A stretch of DNA of 64,000 nt from Scleromatobacter humisilvae (GTDB lineage Bacteria > Pseudomonadota > Gammaproteobacteria > Burkholderiales > Burkholderiaceae_C): NCBI RefSeq assembly GCF_023231945.1, contig NZ_JAJLJH010000001.1, positions 806,001 to 870,000 on the forward strand, read 5' to 3'. Below are positions 1-8,516 of the stretch, one piece after another (position 1 is the first letter of the stretch; each line of letters opens with the position of its first letter). The position numbers were made by a program, and so were the translations under genes. The notes under the pieces are model-generated. The model did no database searches. It saw only the letters and a list, made by a program, of their open reading frames with translations, and had not been told where the DNA came from.

Positions 1-735
1 GGCGGCGGCCCAGGCCTCGTCCTCGGTCTCGCGCACGATCACGTGCAGGCGGATGCCGAACTCGAGCTTGCGGCCCAGCCTCTCGGCGCGGCCACCGACG
101 TCGCGCACCTTCTCCGCGACGGCCGCGGGCGGCTCGCCCCACGTGAGGTAGGTGTCGCACTGCGCCGCCGCGAGGTCGTGCGCCGGCCCGGACGAGCCGC
201 CGAAGAACAGCGGCGGATAGGGCTGCGTGACGGGCGGGTAGATCACCTTCGCGCCCTTGACCTTCAGGTGCCTGCCGTCGAAGTCGATCGCCTCGTTCGT
301 GTGGCTCGCCTGCAGCACGCCGCGCCAGATCGACACGAACTCGGTCGACAGCTCGTAGCGCTCCTCGTGGCTCAGGTGCAGGCCGTCGCCGGCGAGCTCG
401 TCGGGGTCGCCGCCGGTGACCAGGTTGACCAGGACGCGGCCGCCCGACAGGCGATCGAGCGTGGCCGCCATGCGCGCGGTCTGTACCGGCTGGATGATGC
501 CCGGCCGCAGCGCGACGAGGAACTTCAGGCGCTTGGTCACGTCGACGAGGCTGGCCGCGACCATCCACGAGTCCTCGCAGGATCGGCCGGTCGGCAGCAG
601 CACGCCTTCGTAGCCGAGGGTGTCGGCGGCGATGGCGACCTGCTTGAAGTAGTCGAGGTCGGTCTGCCGCGCGCCCTTGGACGTGCCGAGGTAACGCGAG
701 TCGCCGTGGGTGGGGATGAACCAGAGGATCTTCAT
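1..735 (-). CDS. ssuD: FMNH2-dependent alkanesulfonate monooxygenase SsuD (3' end cut by window edge)
   Basis: SsuD is a flavin-dependent monooxygenase that releases sulfite from alkanesulfonates using FMNH2 supplied by SsuE. The first 245 residues are visible and the C-terminus lies outside the window. They follow the E. coli protein closely: an N-terminal WFIPTHGD strand, the [10 protein letters not shown] segment near residue 40, [17 protein letters not shown]-like LFFGGSS and [12 protein letters not shown]. The ATG lies one base after the stop of the upstream binding-protein gene, so it is almost certainly translated from the same message. It is the fourth gene of an ssuE-ssuA-ssuA-ssuD run. 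Family identity is very secure. Confidence 0.95.
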   Translation of the reverse strand, partial: MKILWFIPTHGDSRYLGTSKGARQTDLDYFKQVAIAADTLGYEGVLLPTGRSCEDSWMVAASLVDVTKRLKFLVALRPGIIQPVQTARMAATLDRLSGGRVLVNLVTGGDPDELAGDGLHLSHEERYELSTEFVSIWRGVLQASHTNEAIDFDGRHLKVKGAKVIYPPVTQPYPPLFFGGSSGPAHDLAAAQCDTYLTWGEPPAAVAEKVRDVGGRAERLGRKLEFGIRLHVIVRETEDEAWAAA

Positions 736-736
736 G

Positions 737-1669
737 TCAGGCTTTCAGCACGGCGTCCGCGACGCGTACGGGGTGAGGTATCAGGCCGAGCTGCGCGAAG
801 GTGTCGGCCACGCGCTGCTGGTCGGCGATGTCCGCGTCCTTCAGTCGCGTGACCGGGCCCGCCGTGCGGCGCTCGAGGAAGCGGATCGTGGTCGACAGCG
901 GCAGCCCGCTTTCGACGGCCAGGAAGTGCGCGGTCTCGCTGCGGTTGGACTTGACCCAGGCGTCGGCCTCGCTCAGCGAATCGAACAAGGCCTTCAGCGT
1001 GCGCGCGTCCCGCGTCAGCGCGCGCGAGGCGAGGTAGTAGCTGTTGTTGCTGGTCAGGCCGACGCCGGTCGACAGCACGCGCGCGCGCCCGTCGATCTCG
1101 GCCGCGGCGTAATACGGATCCCAGATGCCCCAGGCATCGAGCGCGCCGCGTTCGAAGGCCGCGCGCGCGTCCGAGGGCGTCAGCGTGACGGGCGTGATGT
1201 CCGACCACTGCAGCCCGCCCTTCTGCACCGCGCGCACGACCAGGAAGTGCGCGCTGGAGCCCTTCTGGAAGCCGACGCGCCTGCCCTTGAGGTCGGCCAG
1301 CGTGCGGATCCTCGAGTCGGACGGCACCAGGATCGCCGAGCTCGCGGGCTTGGGCGGCTCGAGGCCGGCGTACCAGATGTCCTTGCCGGCGGCCTGCGCG
1401 AACACGGGCGGCGTGTCGCCGGTGAAGCCGAAGTCGAGGCTGCCGACGGCCAGCGCCTCGAGGATCTGCGGCCCGGCCGGAAACTCGACCCACTTCGTCG
1501 CCACGCCGGGAAGCCGCGACTCGAGCAGCTTGCGCTCGCGCACCACCATCAGGTTGACGGACGACTTCTGGTAGCCGATGCGCAGATCCGCGCCGGCGGC
1601 GTGCGCCGACAGCGTCGCCGCGGCGCCGACCAGCACGAGCGCCTGGCGCCGATTCAGGGTCACGTCCAT
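737..1669 (-). CDS. aliphatic sulfonate ABC transporter substrate-binding protein (second SsuA paralog)
   Basis: A 310-residue periplasmic binding protein of the SsuA/NMT1 type, expected to capture sulfonates or a related ligand for an ABC importer. The N-terminus is a signal peptide ending near the AHAAGA segment. The mature part opens with LRIGYQKSS and contains [10 protein letters not shown] and [12 protein letters not shown], as in SsuA proteins. It is clearly a paralog of the binding protein just upstream, from which it is separated by 11 bp, and it ends one base before ssuD. No permease or ATPase is visible; they may lie beyond the left edge. Ligand specificity relative to its twin is unknown. 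Confidence 0.9.
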   Translation of the reverse strand: MDVTLNRRQALVLVGAAATLSAHAAGADLRIGYQKSSVNLMVVRERKLLESRLPGVATKWVEFPAGPQILEALAVGSLDFGFTGDTPPVFAQAAGKDIWYAGLEPPKPASSAILVPSDSRIRTLADLKGRRVGFQKGSSAHFLVVRAVQKGGLQWSDITPVTLTPSDARAAFERGALDAWGIWDPYYAAAEIDGRARVLSTGVGLTSNNSYYLASRALTRDARTLKALFDSLSEADAWVKSNRSETAHFLAVESGLPLSTTIRFLERRTAGPVTRLKDADIADQQRVADTFAQLGLIPHPVRVADAVLKA

Positions 1670-1680
1670 GGCGCGCGGCC

Positions 1681-2661
1681 TCACTTGCCCGCGAGCGTCG
1701 CCGCCGCGTTGACGGGCAGCGCGTCGGCGATGCGGACCGGCTTCGGGATCAGCTTGAGGTCGAGGAAGGTGTCGGCGATCTGCTGCTGCTGCGCGGCGAC
1801 GGCCGGCGTCAGCGGCGTGACGCCGTAGCGATAACGGCGCAGGCTGGTCTCCACCACGGCGGCGTCGAGGCCCTGCAGCGGCGCGATCAGGGCCGCCGCG
1901 CGCGGCACGTCGGCCTGGACGAAGCGGGCCGCGTCGTCGGTGTTGGCGAACAGCGCATGGATCACCGCGGGATTGGCCCTGGCGTAGTCGGTCTGCGCCA
2001 GGTAGAAGCTGAAGCTGTTGACGAGCCCCGTGCCGTCGGCGAGCTGGCGCGCGCCCAGCTGGTGCTCGGCCGCGGCGAGGAACGGATCCCAGATCACCCA
2101 GGCGTCGACCGCGCCCTTCTCGAACGCGGCACGCGCATCGGACGGCGGCAGGAAGACGGGCGTGATGTCCGAGTACTTCAGGCCGTTCTTCTCCAGCAGC
2201 TTGACGAGCAGGTAGTGCACGTTGGAGCCCTTGTTCAACGCGACGCGCCTGCCCTTCAACTCGGCGACCGACTTCAGCGCCGAGTCCTTCTGCACGACCA
2301 GCGCCTCGGTCGACGGCGCCGCCGGATCGTTGCCGACGTAGACGAAGCGCGCGCCCGCGGCCTGCGCGAAGATCGGCGGCGCCTCGCCGACGTAGCCGAC
2401 GTCGACGGCGCCGACGTTCAGGCCCTCGAGCAGCTGCGGCCCGGCCGGGAACTCGACCCACTTGACGGCCACGCCCTGCGGCGCGAGCCGCTTCTCCAGC
2501 GTGCCCTGTGCCTTCTGCAGCACCAGCAGGCTGGCGGACTTCTGGAAGCCGATGCGCAGCTCCCTGGCGGGATCGGCGTGCACCGCGGCCGTCCCCAGCG
2601 TCAGGGCGAGCGCGGATGCGGCAGCCAGCCATCGGCGACGGGATGAAGAGAAGACGGTCAT
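1681..2661 (-). CDS. ssuA: aliphatic sulfonate ABC transporter substrate-binding protein SsuA
   Basis: A 326-residue periplasmic sulfonate-binding protein. It has a twin-arginine-like basic start (SSSRRRWLAAAS) with a hydrophobic stretch to about residue 30, then [22 protein letters not shown], a KGSNVHYLL segment and WVIWDPFLAAAE, all typical of SsuA. The start is fixed by a good ribosome-binding site, GGAGGAA, six bases ahead of the ATG. It lies between ssuE (35 bp upstream) and a second SsuA-like gene, so the operon encodes two alternative binding proteins. Which of the two is the true SsuA orthologue cannot be decided from sequence alone. Confidence 0.9.
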   Translation of the reverse strand: MTVFSSSRRRWLAAASALALTLGTAAVHADPARELRIGFQKSASLLVLQKAQGTLEKRLAPQGVAVKWVEFPAGPQLLEGLNVGAVDVGYVGEAPPIFAQAAGARFVYVGNDPAAPSTEALVVQKDSALKSVAELKGRRVALNKGSNVHYLLVKLLEKNGLKYSDITPVFLPPSDARAAFEKGAVDAWVIWDPFLAAAEHQLGARQLADGTGLVNSFSFYLAQTDYARANPAVIHALFANTDDAARFVQADVPRAAALIAPLQGLDAAVVETSLRRYRYGVTPLTPAVAAQQQQIADTFLDLKLIPKPVRIADALPVNAAATLAGK

Positions 2662-2696
2662 GGCGGTTCCTCCGGGTCGTTGTTCGAAGTGAAAGT

Positions 2697-3254
2697 TCAG
2701 GCCGCGAGCGCGATGACGCGCGCGTCGACCGGCGGGCGCAGCGCGATCGGGCCGTCGGCCAGCGCGCGCTCGATGCGCTCGACGATCTCGTCGTGCGCCA
2801 CGTGGCCGTGGATCGCGTGCGGCGCGAACTGCGTGTCCACCGCGTAGATCGAATCGAGGATGTGGCGCGCGCCGAGCGCGGCCAGCACGGGCCGCAGCGC
2901 GTAGTCGAGCGCGAGCAGGTGCGCCGGGCTGCCGCCGGTGCCCAGCACCAGCACGGTCTTGTCGCGCAGCGCGTCCTGCGGCAGCAGGTCGAGGAAGGTC
3001 TTGAGCAGGCCGCTGTACGAGGCCTTGTAGATCGGCGTGGCGATCACGACGAGCCGGGCCTCGGCCACCTGCTCGCGCGCGCGCCGGATCAAGGGGTCGT
3101 TGGCCTTGGCGCGCACCAGCGCCGCGGCCGGAAGATCGCGCAGCACGATCTCGCTGCGCTCGACGTCGGGGTCGAGCCGGTTCAGGACGTGGTGCAGCAG
3201 GACCGTGGAGCGCGAGTTGGCGGACGGGCTGCCGGCCAGTGCGACGATGGACAT
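2697..3254 (-). CDS. ssuE: NADPH-dependent FMN reductase SsuE
   Basis: A 185-residue flavin reductase that makes FMNH2 for SsuD. The flavodoxin-like fold is evident: an N-terminal ALAGSPSANSRST phosphate-binding loop (residues 5-17), the ATPIYKASYSGLLKTFLD segment characteristic of SsuE near residue 75, and VLGTGGSPAHLLALDYALRP. It is the first gene of the ssu run, and about 135 bp upstream is free of genes and must hold the promoter. Sulfate-starvation control by CysB/Cbl-type regulators is usual for ssu operons. That is family knowledge; no such site was proven here. Confidence 0.93.
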   Translation of the reverse strand: MSIVALAGSPSANSRSTVLLHHVLNRLDPDVERSEIVLRDLPAAALVRAKANDPLIRRAREQVAEARLVVIATPIYKASYSGLLKTFLDLLPQDALRDKTVLVLGTGGSPAHLLALDYALRPVLAALGARHILDSIYAVDTQFAPHAIHGHVAHDEIVERIERALADGPIALRPPVDARVIALAA

Positions 3255-3329
3255 GGCGACGGGTGTTGAAGAATGAACAGTTCCTCAACGTTAGGGTCGC
3301 CGCGATGCCGCGGGAACGAATCCAAACGG

Positions 3330-3339
3330 CTATCGATAG
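3330..3339. promoter_or_regulatory. palindrome upstream of the ssu operon
   Basis: A perfect 10-bp palindrome, CTATCGATAG, lies about 75 bp before the ssuE start in the short region that must carry the operon promoter. Position and symmetry would suit an operator, but the motif does not match a regulator I can name. Chance occurrence is possible. Confidence 0.25.
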
Positions 3340-3389
3340 TCGCGTGCCACCTTTGTCGGCGGCCTCAGATCCTTATGCGCCCGCCGATG

Positions 3390-3770
3390 TCAGGGCGCCT
3401 GGCGCGTGCGCGTCGACAGGTCGGCCACCAGCGCCAGCAGCGCGTTGGTGTCCGCGGGCTTGCGCAGGTAGAAGTCGAAGCCGACCGCGCGCGTCGCGAC
3501 CTCGATGGCCACGCCGTGGGCCGCGGTCAGCGCGATCAGGAACGGCTGCTGCGGCAGCGGCGCGCTGCGGATCGCGCGCGCGCCCTCGTAGCCGTTGAGC
3601 ACGGGCATGTCGAGATCCATGAAGATGATGGCGGGCTCGAACTCGGTGGCGATCGCGACGCCCTGCTGGCCGTCCGCGGCGGTCCGCGTGTCGTGGCCCA
3701 GCGCCTCGAACAGCAGGCTCATCGACTCCGTGACGTCCTTCAGATCGTCGACTACCAGGATCCTGGTCAA
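3390..3770 (-). CDS. single-domain response regulator (receiver only)
   Basis: A stand-alone CheY-like receiver of 126 residues with no output domain. The acidic pair is VVDD (residues 6-9), the phosphoacceptor is Asp52 in FMDLDMP, the switch region is IALTAA, and the conserved lysine is in YLRKPAD. The chosen start is TTG with GGGGAG eight bases upstream, because translation then begins right at the first beta strand (TRILVVDD). A GTG 24 bases further upstream is possible but has no clear ribosome-binding site. No kinase is adjacent, so its partner is unknown. It may feed a phosphorelay or a hybrid kinase elsewhere. Confidence 0.85.
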   Translation of the reverse strand: MTRILVVDDLKDVTESMSLLFEALGHDTRTAADGQQGVAIATEFEPAIIFMDLDMPVLNGYEGARAIRSAPLPQQPFLIALTAAHGVAIEVATRAVGFDFYLRKPADTNALLALVADLSTRTRQAP

Positions 3771-3988
3771 TTCCCTTGCTCCCCGAAATGGCACCGCGTG
3801 GTTGCTCGCCGCGCGCGGCGAAGGCGCATCCTAACGCGCATTTGTCCAAATATTTCCCGGGGGACGACGGCTCGCCGCGTTCGAAAGCACACGCCGGTGC
3901 GGCGCGCCAACAACGTCACGCGCGCACAGGTCACGCGCCCGGGGGCACCGTCACATCCGCACGCGAGCCGCGTGGAATACTGTGCCGC

Positions 3989-4459
3989 ATGGACCAGCCC
4001 GCCCCTCCCGCCGCACCGGCGCCCGCCCACCGCCTGACGCCGGACCAGCTCACGGCGCTGGCGCTGGGCGCGGATCCGGAGCGCCTGTCGCTGGTCCAGC
4101 TCTACGTCGGACTGCGCGGCCGCATCCCGCGCCGCACCTACTGGCTGCACGGCGTGCTGTCGCTGCTGTTGCTGGGCATCGTCGTCAACGGCCTGCTGGA
4201 CATCGCCAACGTCGACAACGACACGGCGGCCAAGCTCGTCAACCTCGCGTTCCTGTGGCCGCTGATCGCCGTGTCGGCCAAGCGCCAGCACGACTTCAAC
4301 TTCTCGGCCTGGTGGGCGCTCGTCCACTTCGTTCCGGTGTTCGGCTCGCTGGTCCTGCTCGCGGTGGACGGCGCCGTGCCCGGCACGCACGGCCCGAACC
4401 GCTTCGGCCCCGATCCGCGCGAGGCGCTGGCTCGCGCCCGCGTCAATAGCGGCCGTTGA
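3989..4459 (+). CDS. DUF805 family inner-membrane protein
   Basis: A 156-residue small membrane protein of the DUF805 (YhaH-like) family. A Pro/Ala-rich cytoplasmic N-terminus is followed by the family hallmark LYVGLRGRIPRRTYW near residue 36. About three hydrophobic helices follow (YWLHGVLSLLLLGIVVNGLL, LVNLAFLWPLIAVSA, VHFVPVFGSLVLLAV) with the KRQHDFN loop and the terminal GTHGPNRFGPDP motif. The biochemical role of the family is not known. The gene is convergent with clsB and overlaps its 3' end by 17 bp. Confidence 0.88.
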   Translation: MDQPAPPAAPAPAHRLTPDQLTALALGADPERLSLVQLYVGLRGRIPRRTYWLHGVLSLLLLGIVVNGLLDIANVDNDTAAKLVNLAFLWPLIAVSAKRQHDFNFSAWWALVHFVPVFGSLVLLAVDGAVPGTHGPNRFGPDPREALARARVNSGR

Positions 4460-5741
4460 TGCCGGCCATGCGCAGGAACCAGTGCGCGACCATCGCGACG
4501 AAGGTCCGGCGCACCACCGCGAACCAGCCCTTGGCGTAGGGCGGCGCCAGAACGGCGCTGGACGCCACCATCGCGATCGCCAGCTCCTCGCTGACGCGCC
4601 GTGCGAACGGCGCGTCGCACACGACGACATTGGCCTCGAGGTTGAGCAGCAGCGACAGCGGGTCGATGTTGGAGCTGCCCAGCGTCGCCCACTCCTCGTC
4701 GACGACCGCGGCCTTGGCGTGCAGATACGCCGGGGTGTATTCGAAGATCTGTACGCCCTTGGTCAGCAGCTCGTCGTACAGCACGCGCGCGGCCACGCCG
4801 GCGATGCGGTAGTCGATCTTGCCCTGCAGCAGCAGCCGCACCTTGACGCCGCGCTCGGCGGCCTTGGCGAGCGCGTTGCGGAAGTGGCGGTCGGGGTAGA
4901 AGTACGGCGTCACGAGGTCGATGCGATGGCGCGCGTGCGTGATCGCCTCCATGTAGACGCGCTCGATCGAGCGGCGCTGGCGCAGGTTGTCGCGAACGAC
5001 GAACGCGAGGCTGACCGGCGGCTGCGTGTCGTTGGGGTTGGCGCGCTTGGGCCGCACGATGCGCAGCCGCGTGGCCAGGCGCCGCGCGCGGGCCATCGGC
5101 GCGGCGCTGCGCACCAGGCTCGCGAGCTCGTCGCGCCAGACGCGCCCGAGCATCGCGCGCGTCCAGATCGCCTGCACCGACTGCTCCACCTCGGCGACGG
5201 CGACGCCGCGGATGCGGCAGGCGAAGTCGAGCCTCGGCGCGTCGCTCCAGCCGTGGTGCAGGTCGTTGCGGTCGGCGATGAGGTTGACGCCGCCGACGAA
5301 GGCGACGCCGCCGTCGACGACGCACAGCTTCTGGTGCAGCCGGCGCGCCTGGCCGGGCTGGAAGTAGCTCCACCAGCGGTCGATCGGGCGGAACACGGCC
5401 AGGTCGACGCCTGCCGGCACCATCCATTCGCGGATCGCGGCCAGCGTCGCCTTGGAGCCGAAGCCGTCCACCACGACGCGCACCTGCACGCCGCGGCGCG
5501 CGGCCTCGGCGAGCAACAGCGCCAGCGTCTGCGCGACGGCGTCGTCGTGGAAGATGTAGGTCGCCAGCCAGATCGTGTGGCGCGCCTGCGCGATCGCCGT
5601 TCCCATCGCCGGGAACAGGTCGTCGCCGCCGCGCAGCAGCTCGACGGAATGGCCACCCTCGAACTTCGGCTTCACGCCGAGGCTCCAGGGCGCGCGCGTG
5701 TTGACGCGCTCACGACGCTTGGCGCGAATCGCGGACTCCAT
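4443..5741 (-). CDS. clsB: cardiolipin synthase B-type phospholipase D protein
   Basis: A 432-residue phospholipase D superfamily enzyme of the ClsB (YbhO) type, expected to make cardiolipin at the inner membrane. Two HKD motifs are present: HQKLCVVD with His136, Lys138 and Asp143, and HAKAAVVD beginning at His341, followed by the GSSNIDP signature. The ATG start gives the usual length. A TTG 54 bases upstream overlaps the stop of the preceding gene (TTGA) and could allow coupled translation of an 18-residue longer form. It follows an EEP-family gene and nudB, a grouping also known from other Burkholderiales. Confidence 0.9.
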   Translation of the reverse strand: MESAIRAKRRERVNTRAPWSLGVKPKFEGGHSVELLRGGDDLFPAMGTAIAQARHTIWLATYIFHDDAVAQTLALLLAEAARRGVQVRVVVDGFGSKATLAAIREWMVPAGVDLAVFRPIDRWWSYFQPGQARRLHQKLCVVDGGVAFVGGVNLIADRNDLHHGWSDAPRLDFACRIRGVAVAEVEQSVQAIWTRAMLGRVWRDELASLVRSAAPMARARRLATRLRIVRPKRANPNDTQPPVSLAFVVRDNLRQRRSIERVYMEAITHARHRIDLVTPYFYPDRHFRNALAKAAERGVKVRLLLQGKIDYRIAGVAARVLYDELLTKGVQIFEYTPAYLHAKAAVVDEEWATLGSSNIDPLSLLLNLEANVVVCDAPFARRVSEELAIAMVASSAVLAPPYAKGWFAVVRRTFVAMVAHWFLRMAGINGRY

Positions 5742-5791
5742 GGGTTGACTCGCCGGGGACGCCGGCCACGCGGGCGCGGACGCGCCGGCCG

Positions 5792-6604
5792 TCAATTTAG
5801 CTCAAGCTCGGCGACGTACGGCAGGTGGTCCGACATGCGCGCCCAGCCGCCGCCGCGCGGCACCATCGTGCCCTCGCAGCGGAAGCCGCGCATGTAGATG
5901 CGGTCGAGCGAGAACACGGGCAGGCGCGACGGGAACGTCGGCCGCTTGGGCAGGCGCTTGTCCTTGGACAGCGCGCGCGTCAGGCCGGCGGCGGCCATCG
6001 GCGCGTCGAGGCGCTCGCCCCAGTCGTTGAAGTCGCCGGCCACCAGCACCGGCTCGTCGGGCGGCAGCTCCTTGGCGATGTATTGCGCCAGGCGCTGCGC
6101 CTGGCGCATGCGGCTGGAATGCACCAGCCCGAAGTGCGCGACGATCGCATGCACCGTCGTGCCGTTCCAGCTGACGGGCACGTAGAGCAGGCCGCGCTGC
6201 TCGAAGCGGTGGTCGGACACGTCGTGGTGCCCGGCGTCGCCCAGCGGCCAGCGCGAGAGCAGCGCGTTGCCGTGCTCGCCGTGCTTGGTGAACGCGTTGG
6301 AGCGATAGGCCGAGTTGTAGCCCTCGGGCGCCAGGAACTCGGCCTGGCCCTGCTCCGGCCAGCCCAGGATGGTCTGGTCGAAGCGCGCGGCGTCGCGCGT
6401 GTGGTGCAGGCGCACTTCCTGCAGGAAGACGAGGTCGGCGTCGAGCGCCTCGACGCCCAGCACCAGGTTGTGGATCTCCAGCCGCTTGGCCGCGCCCATG
6501 CCCCGCACGCCCTTGTGGATGTTGTAGGTCGCCACGCGCAGGCGGGTGGCGGCGGTCGCCGTCTGGGGCGGGAGCACGGTGAAGGCGTCCGACGTCATGT
6601 TCAT
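5792..6604 (-). CDS. endonuclease/exonuclease/phosphatase family protein
   Basis: A 270-residue metal-dependent hydrolase of the EEP fold (Mg-dependent nuclease/phosphodiesterase). Recognisable elements are TYNIHKG near the start, FLQEVRLHH, the central HFGLVHSSRMRQ, VAGDFNDWGE, the LDRIYMRG strand and the terminal MSDHLPYV with the catalytic Asp-His. The substrate is not known; related genes next to clsB have been annotated as nuclease-like. The ATG chosen begins MNMTSD; in-frame codons further upstream encode no conserved sequence. It lies 50 bp ahead of clsB. Confidence 0.88.
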   Translation of the reverse strand: MNMTSDAFTVLPPQTATAATRLRVATYNIHKGVRGMGAAKRLEIHNLVLGVEALDADLVFLQEVRLHHTRDAARFDQTILGWPEQGQAEFLAPEGYNSAYRSNAFTKHGEHGNALLSRWPLGDAGHHDVSDHRFEQRGLLYVPVSWNGTTVHAIVAHFGLVHSSRMRQAQRLAQYIAKELPPDEPVLVAGDFNDWGERLDAPMAAAGLTRALSKDKRLPKRPTFPSRLPVFSLDRIYMRGFRCEGTMVPRGGGWARMSDHLPYVAELELN

Positions 6605-6715
6605 CACGGCAGGAAGTTCACGCGGCAAGGCGTGCGAAAGGGTGGATGAAGGTGCTCCACCGGGCAATCCTCATGCCCCATGATGCCACCGTGTCGGCGG
6701 CAGACGATGACAGGG

Positions 6716-7207
6716 TCAACGCGGCCGTGCCAGCCATCGCGGAAGGTGCAGGATGGCTTCGGCGTTCGATGGCGAGAAGCACGCGTCCGCCGCCTCGCGC
6801 CAGGGCAGCCACTGCAGCGCCGTGTGCTCGCGCGGCGCGAGCACCACCGGCGTGCCCGCGGGCACTTCCAATGCAAAGACGTGTTCGGTGTTGTGCGTGA
6901 CCCCGGGCGCGTAGCGCGCGCGCCAGCGCGGATAGATCTCGTAGACGTTGACCAGCTCGCAGTCGCGCAGCGCCGCCAGCGGCACCGCGGCCGTGCCGAT
7001 CGCGATGCCCGTCTCCTCGCGCACCTCGCGCACGCAGGTCTCCACCAGCGATTCCTCGATCGTGTCCTTCGACCCGGTGACGCTCTGCCAGTAGCCCGGC
7101 GCGTCGGCGCGCTCGATCAGCAGCACGTCCAGCTGCGGCGTGTGGATGACGACGAGGACGGACTCGGGGATCTTGTGCGGGCGGGCATCGGGCGACATGC
7201 CGCCCAT
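6716..7207 (-). CDS. nudB: dihydroneopterin triphosphate diphosphatase (Nudix, NudB)
   Basis: A 163-residue Nudix hydrolase resembling NudB, which removes pyrophosphate from dihydroneopterin triphosphate in folate synthesis. The N-terminal PESVLVVIHTPQLDVLLIER and GYWQSVTGS segments are NudB-like. The Nudix box runs from Gly45 to about Ile68 and ends in REVREETGI, with one extra residue between the glycine and the first glutamate. The tail HTALQWLPWREA also fits. It is usually found directly beside aspS in Burkholderiales; here about 7 kb of other genes separate them. Confidence 0.87.
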   Translation of the reverse strand: MGGMSPDARPHKIPESVLVVIHTPQLDVLLIERADAPGYWQSVTGSKDTIEESLVETCVREVREETGIAIGTAAVPLAALRDCELVNVYEIYPRWRARYAPGVTHNTEHVFALEVPAGTPVVLAPREHTALQWLPWREAADACFSPSNAEAILHLPRWLARPR

Positions 7208-7208
7208 G

Positions 7209-7385
7209 CTATCGCGACGATCGCCCTCGCAGGCCGAACCAGATCGCGACGACGCAGGGCATGCCCAGCCCGACCCACGTCAGCCAGTCCCAGCCGCCGT
7301 CGCCGAGCAGGCCGCCGACCAGCCCCGCGCCGCTCAGGATCGCGATCGCCAGCGGCCAGCCCCACAGCGACCAGGACGCCCTCAC
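7209..7385 (-). CDS. small membrane protein coupled to the PepSY gene
   Basis: A 58-residue protein with two predicted membrane helices (WGWPLAIAILSGAGLVGGLL and WLTWVGLGMPCVVAIWFGL) and a basic tail. It begins with a GTG whose last bases overlap the TGA of the PepSY gene (GTGA), a strong sign of translational coupling. Small hydrophobic partners of this kind often follow PepSY-TM genes in TonB iron-uptake operons, where they may help form an inner-membrane reductase-like complex. The function is inferred only from context. Confidence 0.75.
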   Translation of the reverse strand: MRASWSLWGWPLAIAILSGAGLVGGLLGDGGWDWLTWVGLGMPCVVAIWFGLRGRSSR

Positions 7386-8515
7386 CGCCGCGCGCTCCGC
7401 AGGTCGGACGCCAGCACCTGGCGCACCGGGCCGCGCTTGCCGAACCACAGGTAAAGGCCGCTGCCGAGGACGATGATGGTGAGCACGTCGAGTGCGGCCC
7501 ACAGCCCTTGCAGCGGCACGCCGCCGTAGTCGCCGAAGTGCAGCGGCTGCGACAGCAACAGCGTCTTCATGGTCCAAGGCAGCGTGCGGCTGGCGATGAC
7601 CTCGCCGGTGGCCGCGTCGACCAGCACCGGTTGCACGAGACGCGCGGTCAGGGCCGTGCGTCCGCGCAGGAACACGCCGTAGTGGTGCGCGCTGGCCCAG
7701 GCCGTGCCGGGGAACGCGATGAAGGCGATCTTCATGTCCGGCTGGCGCGCGCGTGCGTTGGCGAACGCCTTCTCCAGCGAACCGAGCCGGGTCACCGGCG
7801 GCAGGCCGCGGTAGTGCGCCAGCATGTCGGCCACCTGGTCGTCGCGCCAGTGCTCGATCACGAGGTCGGCCCAGGTGTTGACGACGCCGGTCGCGCCGAC
7901 GACGAACGCCCACGTCAGCGTGACGATGCCCAGCAGGTTGTGCCGGTCCAGCCACTTCACGCGCGCCGAGCGCTCGCGCCGCACCTCGCCGAAACGCAGC
8001 TTGCGCATGAACGGCGCGTACAGCACGATGCCCGACACGATCGCCGCCAGCATCAGCACGCCCATGAAGCCGAGGAACAGCTTGCCCGCCTCGCCGGCGA
8101 GCAGGTCGACGTGGATCTCGCGGATCGCGCCCATCGCGCCGCCGCCGATGCGCGGTTCGGCGAGCGGCTCGCCCGTGCGCGCGTCGACGGCCACCTGCTT
8201 CAGGTCGCTGGTGGACGCCGGCGTGTCGCCCATCGTCACGTACCAGATCGTGTCGTCGTCGGGCTCCTGCGAGACGTACATGCCGACCCGGGACGGGAAG
8301 CGCGCCCTGGCCGCGGCCATCACCTGGTCGAGCGTGACGCGCGGCGCGTCGGCCCGCATCCTGGGCGAACTCACCTCGGTGCCCAGCCACTGGCCGATCT
8401 GGTGATGGAAGACCAGCGGCAGGCCGGTCAGGCACAGCACGAGCAGGAACAGCGTGCTGGCCAGGCTGCTCCACTTGTGCAGCCACGACCACGCGCGCAG
8501 CGTGCGTGGCGTCAC
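7382..8515 (-). CDS. PepSY-associated transmembrane protein (siderophore reductase-like)
   Basis: A 377-residue inner-membrane protein of the PepSY-TM family. It starts RAWSWLHKWSSL followed by the first helix (about 18-38). A periplasmic PepSY region contains TLDQVMAAARARFP, and the REIHVDLLAGEAGK segment precedes a second helix. Histidines in WLDRHNLLG and HYGVFLRG are typical of the family, some members of which act as ferric-siderophore reductases. A GTG start lies one base after the TonB receptor stop (TGA-G-GTG), so the receptor, this protein and the small membrane protein form one operon. Direct iron reduction is inference. Confidence 0.88.
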   Translation of the reverse strand: MTPRTLRAWSWLHKWSSLASTLFLLVLCLTGLPLVFHHQIGQWLGTEVSSPRMRADAPRVTLDQVMAAARARFPSRVGMYVSQEPDDDTIWYVTMGDTPASTSDLKQVAVDARTGEPLAEPRIGGGAMGAIREIHVDLLAGEAGKLFLGFMGVLMLAAIVSGIVLYAPFMRKLRFGEVRRERSARVKWLDRHNLLGIVTLTWAFVVGATGVVNTWADLVIEHWRDDQVADMLAHYRGLPPVTRLGSLEKAFANARARQPDMKIAFIAFPGTAWASAHHYGVFLRGRTALTARLVQPVLVDAATGEVIASRTLPWTMKTLLLSQPLHFGDYGGVPLQGLWAALDVLTIIVLGSGLYLWFGKRGPVRQVLASDLRSARR

Positions 8516-8516
8516 C

